A DNA stretch of 64,000 nt from Zwartia hollandica (GTDB lineage Bacteria > Pseudomonadota > Gammaproteobacteria > Burkholderiales > Burkholderiaceae_B). Where the stretch lies: positions 124,001-188,000 of the forward strand of contig NZ_JAHXRI010000001.1 in assembly GCF_019923725.1 (NCBI RefSeq), in the 5' to 3' direction. Positions within the stretch are counted from its first letter, which is position 1, and each line of letters opens with the position of its first letter. This document shows, in pieces, positions 36,843-44,937 of this stretch. Below the pieces are notes generated by a model, which was not told the DNA's origin, searched no databases, and saw only the letters and a list, made by a program, of their open reading frames with translations. A program made the translations under genes and the position numbers.

Positions 36843-39254
36843 ATGCAATTTCCCGAATCTTGGCTACGTGCGCTGGTCAATCCTAAACTGAGCACGGACG
36901 AGCTCTCACATCGGCTTACGATGGCGGGTCTTGAAGTCGAAGAGGCCAATCCTGTTGCCCCAGGTTTTTCAGGGGTCGTTGTAGCACGCATCGTTAGCGC
37001 CGAGCCTCATCCCAATGCCGACAAGCTACGCGTCTGCCAAGTGGATGCCGGTACGGGCGCGTTATTGCAGATCGTATGCGGTGCACCGAATGCCGCTGCT
37101 GGAATCAATGTGCCGCTTGCAACTGTGGGAGCTGTGCTTCCTGGCGAGTTGAAGATTGGTGTCGCTAAAATGCGCGGCGTTGAGTCCTCCGGCATGCTTT
37201 GTTCTGCACGTGAGCTTGGTCTTTCTCAAGATCACGGTGGACTGCTTGTGTTGGATGCGAGTTTGGCTCCGGGTACAGATATTAGAAAGGCCTTGGATTT
37301 AGACGATACGTTATTCACTCTGAAACTCACACCGAATCGCGCAGACTGCCTGTCAATTCTTGGCGTCGCACGTGAAGTATCTGCGCTGACTGGGGCTGAG
37401 CTAGTTCCGCCGACCCCCCGTGCGATTAAAGCCTCTATCCACGACGTGTTGCGCGTCACGGTCACTGCCCCTGACCTCTGTGGACGCTTTGCAGGGCGTG
37501 TGATACGCGGCGTGAATGCGCGTGCTCAGACTCCTGCGTGGCTAGTGCAGCGCCTCGAGCGAGCAGGGCAGCGCTCGGTCAGTGCCTTGGTCGATATTTC
37601 TAACTACGTCATGCTCGAGCTTGGCCGGCCGACGCATGTATTTGATCTTGACCAGATCTCGGAACAGAGCCTCGAGGTACGTTGGGCTCGTGAGGGTGAG
37701 TCGCTCACATTGCTTAACGAGCAAACGATTAAGCTCGATGCCTCGATGGGCGTAATAGCAAGCGGCGCACAGCCCGAGAGTCTTGCTGGGATTATGGGTG
37801 GTGCGAGCACAGCCGTTACGCTCGACACGTCCAATATTTATGTGGAGGCGGCGTTTTGGTGGCCGCAGGCAATTGCAGGTCGGGCGCGCAAGCTCAAAAT
37901 TAGCTCCGAAGCTAGCCACCGCTTCGAACGGGGTGTCGACTTTGAGCAAATCCCTGAACACCTCGATTTGATTACGGGGCTGATTCTAGACATTTGCGGT
38001 GGACAAGCTGGTCCCATAGACGATCAACACGTCAATATGCCACAGCGACAGGCGGTAACCATGCGGTTAGCACGCTGTCAACGCGTGCTAGGCATACCTG
38101 TCTCGCATGCTCAAGTTTCAACAACGTTTGAGCGTCTTGGATTCGTTTTTAACGCGACCGCAGATGCGTTTATCGTGTCCCCACCATCGTTTCGCTTCGA
38201 TATAGCAATTGAAGAGGATTTGATTGAAGAGGTCGCCCGCATCATCGGCTTCGATAACATTCCAGCAAATCCACCGGTTGCCGCTGCAGTCATGCGACAG
38301 GCGCCGGAGATCCAAAGATCGGCCCATACCATCCGCGCTGAAATGTCCGGCTTAGACTACCAAGAAGTTATTAATTTTTCATTTGTCGAGGATGTCTGGG
38401 AGCGTGACATGCTCGGGACAAAAGATCCCATTCGGCTTCTCAATCCAATTGCGAGCCAGTTAGCGGTCATGCGTACGTCCTTGCTTCCAGGACTCGTTGC
38501 CAACATCCGCTATAACGCGAACCGCAAACAGTCTCGTATACGTGTATTTGAACTTGGTAGAGTGTTCTCTAGGAACGATCAGGTCAAAGATGGCCCACTA
38601 ACCGTGGCAGGTATTGAACAACCGCAAAAGCTCGCAGGCGCTGTCTGGGGTGGGACAAATCCTGATCAATGGGGGCTAGCGACGAAGAATGTTGACTTTT
38701 TTGATGTAAAACGGGATGTTGAGGTCTTGCTCGATGGGCGGACGGCCGACTTGCGTTTTGCGGCTTTGGCACATCCGCTGCTGCACCCTGGCCGTAGCGC
38801 CCAAATTATGCTGGACGGAAAACAGATCGGTTTGATAGGTGAGTTGCATCCGAAGTGGGTCCAAGAGCAAGAGTTGGGTACTGCGCCCGTGCTATTTGAG
38901 CTAACCTACGATTCGCTCTGTACGATTGCGATGCCCTCGATAAAAGAGCTCTCAAAGCAGCCAGTGGTTCAGCGGGACTTGGCTATATGGGTTTCTACCG
39001 ATAAAACAGTGCAGTCCTTATTGGATACTATTGGGCGTACGATCGCAGCTGACGAAAGTTTGAGGGTGGTACAGGATGTGCGACTCTTTGACCAATGGAA
39101 GGATCCGTCTAAGCAAGCGGCAGAGGAAAAGAGTCTTGCTTTCCGCTTTAGTTTGCAAGACACTGAAGTGACGCTCGATGATGCTCGTGTGGATGCGTGC
39201 GTAGTGAAAATCCGCCAAGCACTTGAGACCGAGCATCAAGCACGTCCTCGCTAG
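36843..39254 (+). CDS. pheT: Phenylalanyl-tRNA synthetase beta subunit
   Basis: An 803-residue subunit with the usual modules: an EMAP/tRNA-binding OB domain (residues about 40-150, VGVAKMRGVESSGMLCSARELG), B3/B4 editing domain (HVFDLDQI), B5, the catalytic-like core (LLNPIASQLAVMRTSLLPGL) and the C-terminal ferredoxin-fold anticodon-binding domain. Full length. Cotranscribed with pheS. Confidence 0.95.
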   Translation: MQFPESWLRALVNPKLSTDELSHRLTMAGLEVEEANPVAPGFSGVVVARIVSAEPHPNADKLRVCQVDAGTGALLQIVCGAPNAAAGINVPLATVGAVLPGELKIGVAKMRGVESSGMLCSARELGLSQDHGGLLVLDASLAPGTDIRKALDLDDTLFTLKLTPNRADCLSILGVAREVSALTGAELVPPTPRAIKASIHDVLRVTVTAPDLCGRFAGRVIRGVNARAQTPAWLVQRLERAGQRSVSALVDISNYVMLELGRPTHVFDLDQISEQSLEVRWAREGESLTLLNEQTIKLDASMGVIASGAQPESLAGIMGGASTAVTLDTSNIYVEAAFWWPQAIAGRARKLKISSEASHRFERGVDFEQIPEHLDLITGLILDICGGQAGPIDDQHVNMPQRQAVTMRLARCQRVLGIPVSHAQVSTTFERLGFVFNATADAFIVSPPSFRFDIAIEEDLIEEVARIIGFDNIPANPPVAAAVMRQAPEIQRSAHTIRAEMSGLDYQEVINFSFVEDVWERDMLGTKDPIRLLNPIASQLAVMRTSLLPGLVANIRYNANRKQSRIRVFELGRVFSRNDQVKDGPLTVAGIEQPQKLAGAVWGGTNPDQWGLATKNVDFFDVKRDVEVLLDGRTADLRFAALAHPLLHPGRSAQIMLDGKQIGLIGELHPKWVQEQELGTAPVLFELTYDSLCTIAMPSIKELSKQPVVQRDLAIWVSTDKTVQSLLDTIGRTIAADESLRVVQDVRLFDQWKDPSKQAAEEKSLAFRFSLQDTEVTLDDARVDACVVKIRQALETEHQARPR

Positions 39255-39298
39255 ACGCGCCCCGGTAACTATAAAACGTTTTAAAGTTGATCTGACTT

Positions 39299-39610
39299 AT
39301 GATTGAACCTCGCACACTGACCAAAGCGGAGCTCGCAGAGCTATTGTTCGACCGCGTCGGGCTGAATAAGCGCGAGGCCAAAGACATTGTTGATACTTTC
39401 TTTGAAGAGATCCGTGACGCGCTGGCTCGGGGAGAGCCTGTCAAGCTTTCCGGATTTGGTAACTTTCAAGTTCGTCACAAGCCCCCACGTCCCGGGCGAA
39501 ACCCTAAGACCGGTGAAACAATCCCAATTGCAGCTCGCCGTGTCGTAACGTTTCACGCTAGCCAAAAGCTCAAAGGTGCAGTGGAGCACCCAGAGCAACC
39601 GTCGATCTAA
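39299..39610 (+). CDS. ihfA: Integration host factor alpha subunit
   Basis: A 103-residue DNA-bending protein of the HU/IHF family. [33 protein letters not shown] and the beta-arm [20 protein letters not shown] with the intercalating proline identify IHF-alpha. Position downstream of pheT is conserved in beta- and gammaproteobacteria. Confidence 0.95.
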   Translation: MIEPRTLTKAELAELLFDRVGLNKREAKDIVDTFFEEIRDALARGEPVKLSGFGNFQVRHKPPRPGRNPKTGETIPIAARRVVTFHASQKLKGAVEHPEQPSI

Positions 39611-39653
39611 TCGGTTGCGGCCTTACTACCGACATTCGTATTAAGCTCAGGTT

Positions 39654-40070
39654 ATGACGATTTCAGACAAGCCGTTTGTACTACCACCGATTCCGGCAAA
39701 GCGTTACTTCACAATCGGTGAGGTGAGTGACCTTTGCGGCGTTAAGCCTCATGTGCTTCGCTATTGGGAACAGGAGTTTACGCAGCTCAAACCTGTGAAG
39801 CGTCGGGGTAACCGACGCTACTATCAGCACCACGAGGTCCTACTGATTCGCAAGATCCGTGAGCTGCTATATGAGCAGGGCTTTACGATCAGCGGCGCAC
39901 GGAATCGTTTAGGGGAGGGGCGCGAAGTTCCGCAGCAAGATCCCGATGCGGCCGTTCGCCTGACTGCGCAAGAGCTCAATGCCTTGCGCACGGAGCTCAA
40001 CAGTATTCGTGATATGTTGATCCACGCACAGAGCCGCCATCCACCGAGTGGTCAGCTCAAGCTCGGCTAG
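39654..40070 (+). CDS. MerR-family transcriptional regulator
   Basis: A 138-residue regulator with an N-terminal winged HTH ([46 protein letters not shown]) and a short dimerisation helix. It lacks the cysteine ligands of metal-responsive MerR proteins. This is the conserved MerR gene that follows ihfA; its targets are not known to me. Confidence 0.9.
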   Translation: MTISDKPFVLPPIPAKRYFTIGEVSDLCGVKPHVLRYWEQEFTQLKPVKRRGNRRYYQHHEVLLIRKIRELLYEQGFTISGARNRLGEGREVPQQDPDAAVRLTAQELNALRTELNSIRDMLIHAQSRHPPSGQLKLG

Positions 40071-40104
40071 TCGTTGCGACTCGGCAGGACCTGATCGCCT
40101 CTGC

Positions 40105-40110
40105 TATACT
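40105..40110 (+). promoter_or_regulatory. Probable -10 box of tRNA-Pro
   Basis: TATACT lies 11 bases before the tRNA-Pro 5' end, the right distance for a start near 40117. No convincing -35 hexamer is present at 16-18 bases upstream. Confidence 0.45.
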
Positions 40111-40118
40111 TTCAACCT

Positions 40119-40202
<84 letters not shown>

Positions 40203-40208
40203 GTTAAG

Positions 40209-40243
40209 GGGTTAGTGTTCACAAGACACTAACCCGTTCTTTT
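40209..40243 (+). terminator. tRNA-Pro terminator (element-side copy)
   Basis: GGGTTAGTGT (40209-40218) and ACACTAACCC (40226-40235) form a perfect ten-pair stem with loop TCACAAG, followed by GTTCTTTT. The loop and stem base resemble the second copy at 40900. Confidence 0.85.
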
Positions 40244-40349
40244 AAGATAAGTACTAATATGGTTTCAGTTGATTAAAAAATAGTTTTCCTTAGGGTTGGT
40301 GCAAAGCTTTTGATATTGAGTCTAACTTTGTGACGAGGAGTTCAAAATT

Positions 40350-40742
40350 ATGTCCATCGCAAATTCGAAATTTGTCTTATTTAGTTTTGCTCTCATGTTG
40401 TTAAGTTCTACAGCTAGCGCCGATACATTTAGGGCTAACGTTCAAACGACGACTCTAAAAGGGCACTCAATCCTTATTCAATACGAATTGAAATACACTG
40501 TTTCTGCTGATAATATCGTTTCAGGAAAGCTAAAAAACTTTACTCAGAAGAATCCATGCCTTCAATCTGAAGGTAATGACATCACTGGAAAAATTGAAGG
40601 TGACTCCTTGTCATTTACGGTAAAGATGTCATTGCAAGGCTGCGAAGAAAATAATTTTGTTGGCAAAAAGCAAGCCGACGGATGGGCGGGAAAGATGCGA
40701 ATTACTGGTGCTGAAAGGGAGATTTTGTTTACAAAGCAATGA
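40350..40742 (+). CDS. Small secreted protein of unknown function in tRNA-Pro insert
   Basis: I do not recognise this 130-residue protein. It has a clear Sec signal peptide (hydrophobic core FVLFSFALMLLSS, cleavage after ASA at about residue 24). The mature part of about 106 residues is rich in alternating hydrophobic residues typical of beta structure, with two cysteines (in NPCLQS and LQGCEEN) that could form a disulfide. GAGGAG-type ribosome binding site (GACGAGGAG) lies upstream. It is the only gene of the AT-rich insert, with codon use leaning to A/T-ending codons unlike its neighbours. Secreted beta-rich cargo could be an inhibitor or surface protein; no function is claimed. Confidence 0.75.
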   Translation: MSIANSKFVLFSFALMLLSSTASADTFRANVQTTTLKGHSILIQYELKYTVSADNIVSGKLKNFTQKNPCLQSEGNDITGKIEGDSLSFTVKMSLQGCEENNFVGKKQADGWAGKMRITGAEREILFTKQ

Positions 40743-40842
40743 AGCTTTTCTTTTGGCTCATTCAATGACGGTTTTATTCTGAGCTTTCGACTCTCGATCT
40801 CGTAGCCACTTATCATTCCATACTCAAAACCGATAGCTCCAA

Positions 40843-40894
40843 GCATGGGGTGCAAGGGGTCGCGAGTTCGAATCCCGCCGTCCCGACCAGTATT
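40843..40894 (+). repeat. attR-like direct repeat, copy 2 (tRNA-Pro 3' fragment)
   Basis: The second 52-base copy. It includes the anticodon loop, T arm, acceptor 3' strand and ACCA, but no 5' half, so it cannot fold as a tRNA. It is followed by its own terminator, probably the ancestral one. Confidence 0.9.
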
Positions 40895-40899
40895 ATCAA

Positions 40900-40931
40900 G
40901 GGGTTAGCTTTCAAAAGAAGCTAACCCCTTT
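40900..40931 (+). terminator. Second tRNA-Pro-type terminator after the repeat
   Basis: GGGGTTAGCTT (40900-40910) pairs perfectly with AAGCTAACCCC (40918-40928) around loop TCAAAAG, then TTTACAATT. Homologous in layout to the hairpin at 40209. Confidence 0.8.
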
Positions 40932-40992
40932 ACAATTCAGCTTTCAGTTCTCTGGTAGGCGCTCAGGCTTTACTAGGGCTTGTCTAAACTGC

Positions 40993-41006
40993 GAAGCGAT
41001 CGCTTC
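40993..41006. promoter_or_regulatory. 14-bp perfect palindrome ahead of glycosyltransferase start
   Basis: GAAGCGATCGCTTC is a perfect palindrome ending eight bases before the GTG at 41015. It occupies the place where a Shine-Dalgarno would be, and none is seen. It may be an operator or an mRNA hairpin. Confidence 0.4.
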
Positions 41007-41014
41007 TCATCAAT

Positions 41015-41773
41015 GTGAGTCACTCCTTGAGGCTAGCGATACTCGTACCAACCTATAACGAGTCGAAAAATATCGACGCGTTGCTCGGTGCATTGGCACA
41101 GGTCGGTCAACTCAATCCAGGAATCGTCATTGAGGTCTTTGTGCTCGATGATTCGTCTCCGGATGGTACGGGTCAAGTTGTCCACGATGCGGCTCAGCGT
41201 TTGCTTTCCAACAGCTTTCGCGCGGAGCTCATTGAGCGCCCTAAAAAGGAAGGCCTCGGCAAAGCCTATATCGACGGCTTGAGTCGGATGCTACTGCTAC
41301 CCATGCCACCAGATTATGTTCTGCAAATGGATGCCGATCTATCTCACAACCCAAAGTACATTTCTGAGTTTATTTCACTCGCACGTTCTGGCTGCGACTT
41401 TGTGTTGGGATCGCGGTATATCCCCGGTGGGTCAAGTCCAAATTGGCAGTGGCACCGTAAGTTATTGAGTCGGGGCGGCAACATGTACGCACGCTTTGTA
41501 CTCGGTAGCCATGTCTCTGACTATACCGGTGGCTTCAATATGTACTCGCTTGTTCTTTTGAAAAAAATTGATTTAACACGTCTGAATCATACGGGTTATG
41601 GCTTTTTGATCGACTTAAAGTACAAAGCGGCAAAAGCGTGTGAATGTCTCGGACAAGTCCCCATTGAATTCACAGAACGAGAGCATGGCGTTTCTAAAAT
41701 GCCGGCAAGCACCATCTGGAGAAATTTCTTCATGGTGCTCTCCATCAAAATCAACTCCTTGATTTCGCGTTAA
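41015..41773 (+). CDS. DPM1-like polyprenol monophosphomannose synthase (GT2)
   Basis: A 252-residue family 2 glycosyltransferase of the dolichol-phosphate mannose synthase group. ILVPTYNESKNIDALL, VLDDSSPDGTGQVV, the DXD motif QMDADLSHNPKY, LGSRYIPGGSSPNWQWHRKLLSRGGNMYARF and the acceptor region DYTGGFNMYS are all present. It would load a sugar onto a polyprenyl phosphate at the cytoplasmic face. No C-terminal membrane domain is present. GTG start at 41015. The next gene is a GT-C-like membrane protein 14 bases away, its likely user. Confidence 0.85.
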   Translation: MSHSLRLAILVPTYNESKNIDALLGALAQVGQLNPGIVIEVFVLDDSSPDGTGQVVHDAAQRLLSNSFRAELIERPKKEGLGKAYIDGLSRMLLLPMPPDYVLQMDADLSHNPKYISEFISLARSGCDFVLGSRYIPGGSSPNWQWHRKLLSRGGNMYARFVLGSHVSDYTGGFNMYSLVLLKKIDLTRLNHTGYGFLIDLKYKAAKACECLGQVPIEFTEREHGVSKMPASTIWRNFFMVLSIKINSLISR

Positions 41774-41787
41774 CACCATCGACACGA

Positions 41788-43440
41788 ATGTCAATGAATA
41801 CTAATAGACATCCTCTGCATGCCACTCTTGTACTACTGACCATCTGTTCAGTGATCGGCACATCGTTACTTGCGGTAGGACATCTCTTGAATTCGCGCTG
41901 GCTGGATTTGTTTTTGTTCAACGGCGACTCGCTCACCCTCGCACTCTACGCAAAGTCTCTCTTCTCCGGAGAGGTCAGGGACTGGACATTTTCGTCGCAG
42001 ATATTTTTCTTTCCAGAAATCTTCATTTACTTGCTTTGTTATGCACTCACTCCAACCATCGAGTGGTCATTCATCTTAAATGCATTAATCAATTACTGGT
42101 TATTTGCTTTCTTCCTGTACAAGATTGCGGGTGCAGTCGGTGCAGCAATTTGGGTCCGTACTGGCTTTGTCGTGCTGGCCTCCTGTTTATTACTTTTATA
42201 TTGTTCGCTTGAACAGAAAGCTGAGGTCAATGTCACGGCTCTTGTGACATTGTTCTTATTCAACACATACTACTTTGGCGCAATTCTTTGTGCGTTGTTG
42301 ATAGCGTGGTTGAGCTGTTGCGCGCTAAATGGGACTCGGTTTGATAGAAAGCCTGTTTATGGATTGGTCGCAGTGTGCAGCGCCATGACATATTTTTCAA
42401 ACCCCATGTTTCTTTTACAAGGGGCAATTCCGTATGTAGTGTGCCTGCTATATATGCGCTGGTCCCGTACTATTGAAAACGGCGTTTCTCGATGGCTGAT
42501 CGTTGCGATGGTTCTTGGTGTCGTCACCGGTCAGCTCATGCGATTGTATTTTTCAGAACACGTTGGCAAGGCTATTGGAAAGTACGTGCACCTTAAATCG
42601 TTTCTTGAGGGACTCCAAGGTGTTGGCAATAACCTAGGTCGCGTCGCTGAGACTTCGGCAGGTATTCTTGAGTTCTCGATCATCGGTGGTCTATTCATGC
42701 TATCGACCGTGCTGGCTTGTGTTTACATACGATCAACGGCACGACGCCCTGCGTTTTCTATTACCTATCCCGGGTCGGCCTTTCTATTCTTGGTGTTGTT
42801 TTCAGCTTTCTCCGCGTGCATCACACTTGTGGGGACAATCGTGTCGGGTAATTTTTTGATGCGCTATTTTTTACCAATCGCATTGCTACCTGTATTCGTT
42901 TTGTTAACTGCGGTTTTGGCTTTGCGTGCAGAGCATGGTGCAAAAGGGAAGGCGTATTTCTTGGTATGCGCAACACTCGGTTTAGCCATGGTCACTTTTG
43001 CCTGGCGGTCCTCACCCGCTCTGGGAAACTTCTCTTGGTTATCTGCCGCGCCCAATAGTGAGTCACATCCAGGTGTTCGTTGTTTTAACGAACTGATGAC
43101 GAAGAAATCCTTTAATGTCGTCGGTACTTTTTGGAGTACGCGAACATTAGATGCGTATAGCAAGACTGAAGCTCGGGCCTTGCAGGTCAACGAGCGTTTT
43201 GAACCCACGCTGTGGTTGAACAATCGAGATACCTACAGAAACCTGGCGGTCAATGGCGTGATTGTTAGTCGTCCTGCAGATAATGTTCGGCAAAAGGGCG
43301 CGATTTATGCTGAACAAACACAGGCATTAGGCGCACCAGACTCGATTGCTACCTGTACAGATTTTGATATCTATTATTATGCTGAGGGTTCGAAAGGGTA
43401 CAAGCTACTCGCCGAACAAATGAAGAAACTTAAACGCTAG
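41788..43440 (+). CDS. Multi-pass membrane protein, GT-C-like (putative polyprenyl-P-sugar transferase)
   Basis: A 550-residue protein with about ten transmembrane helices and a roughly 130-residue C-terminal soluble domain. The first periplasmic loop carries NGDSLTLALYAKSLFSGE, an acidic motif at the place where GT-C glycosyltransferases have their catalytic Asp. I do not recognise a named family. The tight pairing with a DPM1-like enzyme suggests transfer of the polyprenyl-linked sugar to an envelope glycan or protein. Its 3' end converges with a Rap1a-like gene; a GCTAGC inverted repeat lies at the stop. Confidence 0.6.
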   Translation: MSMNTNRHPLHATLVLLTICSVIGTSLLAVGHLLNSRWLDLFLFNGDSLTLALYAKSLFSGEVRDWTFSSQIFFFPEIFIYLLCYALTPTIEWSFILNALINYWLFAFFLYKIAGAVGAAIWVRTGFVVLASCLLLLYCSLEQKAEVNVTALVTLFLFNTYYFGAILCALLIAWLSCCALNGTRFDRKPVYGLVAVCSAMTYFSNPMFLLQGAIPYVVCLLYMRWSRTIENGVSRWLIVAMVLGVVTGQLMRLYFSEHVGKAIGKYVHLKSFLEGLQGVGNNLGRVAETSAGILEFSIIGGLFMLSTVLACVYIRSTARRPAFSITYPGSAFLFLVLFSAFSACITLVGTIVSGNFLMRYFLPIALLPVFVLLTAVLALRAEHGAKGKAYFLVCATLGLAMVTFAWRSSPALGNFSWLSAAPNSESHPGVRCFNELMTKKSFNVVGTFWSTRTLDAYSKTEARALQVNERFEPTLWLNNRDTYRNLAVNGVIVSRPADNVRQKGAIYAEQTQALGAPDSIATCTDFDIYYYAEGSKGYKLLAEQMKKLKR

Positions 43441-43477
43441 CAAATGGCTCGCTAGCACAGCATGATCGATGGGCGCG

Positions 43478-43831
43478 CTATCGACACGGGTAGGCATTCT
43501 TTAGAGCGAAAATCAAAATAATTGAAATTTCGTCCGTGGGCTTGAAATTGTTTCTGCCGATAAAGTTTTCTAGGATCTGATTCGTTAGATCGCCAGTGAG
43601 TGGTAAATCGCCAGGCGGGCAAAAAATCTGAGGTAAGTTGTAGGACTTGTTGTGTACATTCGAAAACACAACGCCTTGCCCCATACCCGCTGTGTAGGTC
43701 GTTAACATCTCTTTCTTTATCGAATCTTTCTTCCATTCGCGGTATTGCGCAAGCGTGAGCCCCGACGATGCGTACGCATCTTGCAGCACCAAGCCAATTG
43801 AAAGTACCGCCATCAGTACGATCGCTTTCAT
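43478..43831 (-). CDS. Secreted Rap1a/Tai-like protein
   Basis: A 117-residue protein with a signal peptide (MKAIVLMAVLSIGLVLQ, cleavage near AYA-SS). The mature part ends in an FCPPGDL...NQILENFIG...IILIFALKNAYPC pattern that resembles the Rap1a/Tai-type fold of small periplasmic proteins, some of which are immunity proteins to type VI amidase effectors; the two Cys would form a disulfide. No effector gene is adjacent. The ATG at 43831 is chosen because the longer frame starts at a GTG with no signal peptide at its N-terminus. Family call is tentative. Confidence 0.5.
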   Translation of the reverse strand: MKAIVLMAVLSIGLVLQDAYASSGLTLAQYREWKKDSIKKEMLTTYTAGMGQGVVFSNVHNKSYNLPQIFCPPGDLPLTGDLTNQILENFIGRNNFKPTDEISIILIFALKNAYPCR

Positions 43832-43885
43832 GCAATGACTCACTGTCCTCTCCTTGACTACCCAGTCTCCACGGGCCACGCCTAA

Positions 43886-44932
43886 CTATTTTGCAGCAGC
43901 TGCTTGCTGTATGCGTGCAATCAATTGTTGGATCTCCTGCTGCGTTGTATCCCAACGACATACAAGGCGAGCGAGATCAGGCCCTCTACGATAAAAAAGT
44001 ACACCACTCGCAGCTAAGTGATCGAGTGCTGTTGAACGCATGGAAAGGAACAACTCATTTGCCTGAACAGGGGCGACGATACGAGTGCCTTCGATTGCTT
44101 GTATGGCGAGTGCAAGTGTGCTGGCTGCGGCATTGGACTGGGTAGCTAGTCGCAGCCATAAGTCGTCCTGAATATACGCAAGAACTTGCGCAGAGGCGAA
44201 ACGCATCTTTGACCAGATCATACCGGCACGCCTGAGGTGAAAGCCGATGTTGTTTGCAATTTCGTCATTGAACACAACAATTGCATCGGTTAAGAGTCCA
44301 CCGTTTTTTGTGACTCCGAATGACAGAATATCAACACCTGCCTTCCAGGTGAGTTCGGCCGGAGTACACCCCAAGTGCGCCACTGCGTTTGCAAAGCGTG
44401 CGCCGTCCATATGCATGACCAGGCCGTGGCGCTTCGCAATATCGCCAAGTTGAGCAACCTCATGGCATTGATACACAGCGCCAAGATCCGTTGCTTGAAC
44501 CAGATTGACCGCAGCAGGCTGACTCTTGTGCGCCTGCCCTCGACCAGCTGTTGCAGCCGCTCGATCTAGTGCGAACGGATCAAGCTTGCCGAATTGGCCC
44601 GACAGGGATGTGACTTTTAATCCTGAACCAAAGAAACCCGCAGCGTTACATTCTGAAGTGTTGATGTGCGACTCGGGGCTGCAATAGACTGCGGAGAAAG
44701 GCGTGGTGGTTGCCGCTAGTGCCAAGGCGTTCGCGCCAGTTCCGGTAGGTATGGGGAATACCCGGACAGGGCGCTCAAATAACGCACCCATCTGCGCTTG
44801 TAACGCAATCGTTAGCTCATCGGCTCCATACCCGAGTGCAGTACTTTGATTGCTTTTGACAACCGCCTCAATGATTTCAGGTGCGGCGCGTCCGCAATTG
44901 TCACTACGAAATTCAAGCTCTAGGTTTGACAT
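43886..44932 (-). CDS. ltaE: Low-specificity L-threonine aldolase
   Basis: A 348-residue fold-type I PLP enzyme cleaving L-threonine/allo-threonine to glycine and acetaldehyde. FRSDNCGRAAPEIIEAV, ESHINTSECNAAGFF, HMDGARFANAVAHLG and the PLP-lysine region SFGVTKNGGLL are present. The ATG at 44932 gives MSNLELEFRSD. It starts five bases after the kup stop on the same strand. Confidence 0.88.
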   Translation of the reverse strand: MSNLELEFRSDNCGRAAPEIIEAVVKSNQSTALGYGADELTIALQAQMGALFERPVRVFPIPTGTGANALALAATTTPFSAVYCSPESHINTSECNAAGFFGSGLKVTSLSGQFGKLDPFALDRAAATAGRGQAHKSQPAAVNLVQATDLGAVYQCHEVAQLGDIAKRHGLVMHMDGARFANAVAHLGCTPAELTWKAGVDILSFGVTKNGGLLTDAIVVFNDEIANNIGFHLRRAGMIWSKMRFASAQVLAYIQDDLWLRLATQSNAAASTLALAIQAIEGTRIVAPVQANELFLSMRSTALDHLAASGVLFYRRGPDLARLVCRWDTTQQEIQQLIARIQQAAAAK

Positions 44933-44937
44933 GGCTC

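Noticed and set aside
40562-40855. 97-residue minus-strand open frame inside the tRNA-Pro insert, starting within the repeat
   Set aside because: It is opposite the signal-peptide gene, has no ribosome binding site, and no recognisable protein features.
40843-40889. Second tRNA-Pro gene
   Set aside because: Only the 3' part is present; there is no 5' acceptor strand or D arm, so it is a repeat fragment.
43437-43457. GCTAGC inverted repeat at the end of the GT-C-like gene as a bidirectional terminator
   Set aside because: GCTAGC is self-complementary and no T-run follows on either strand, so terminator function is not supported.
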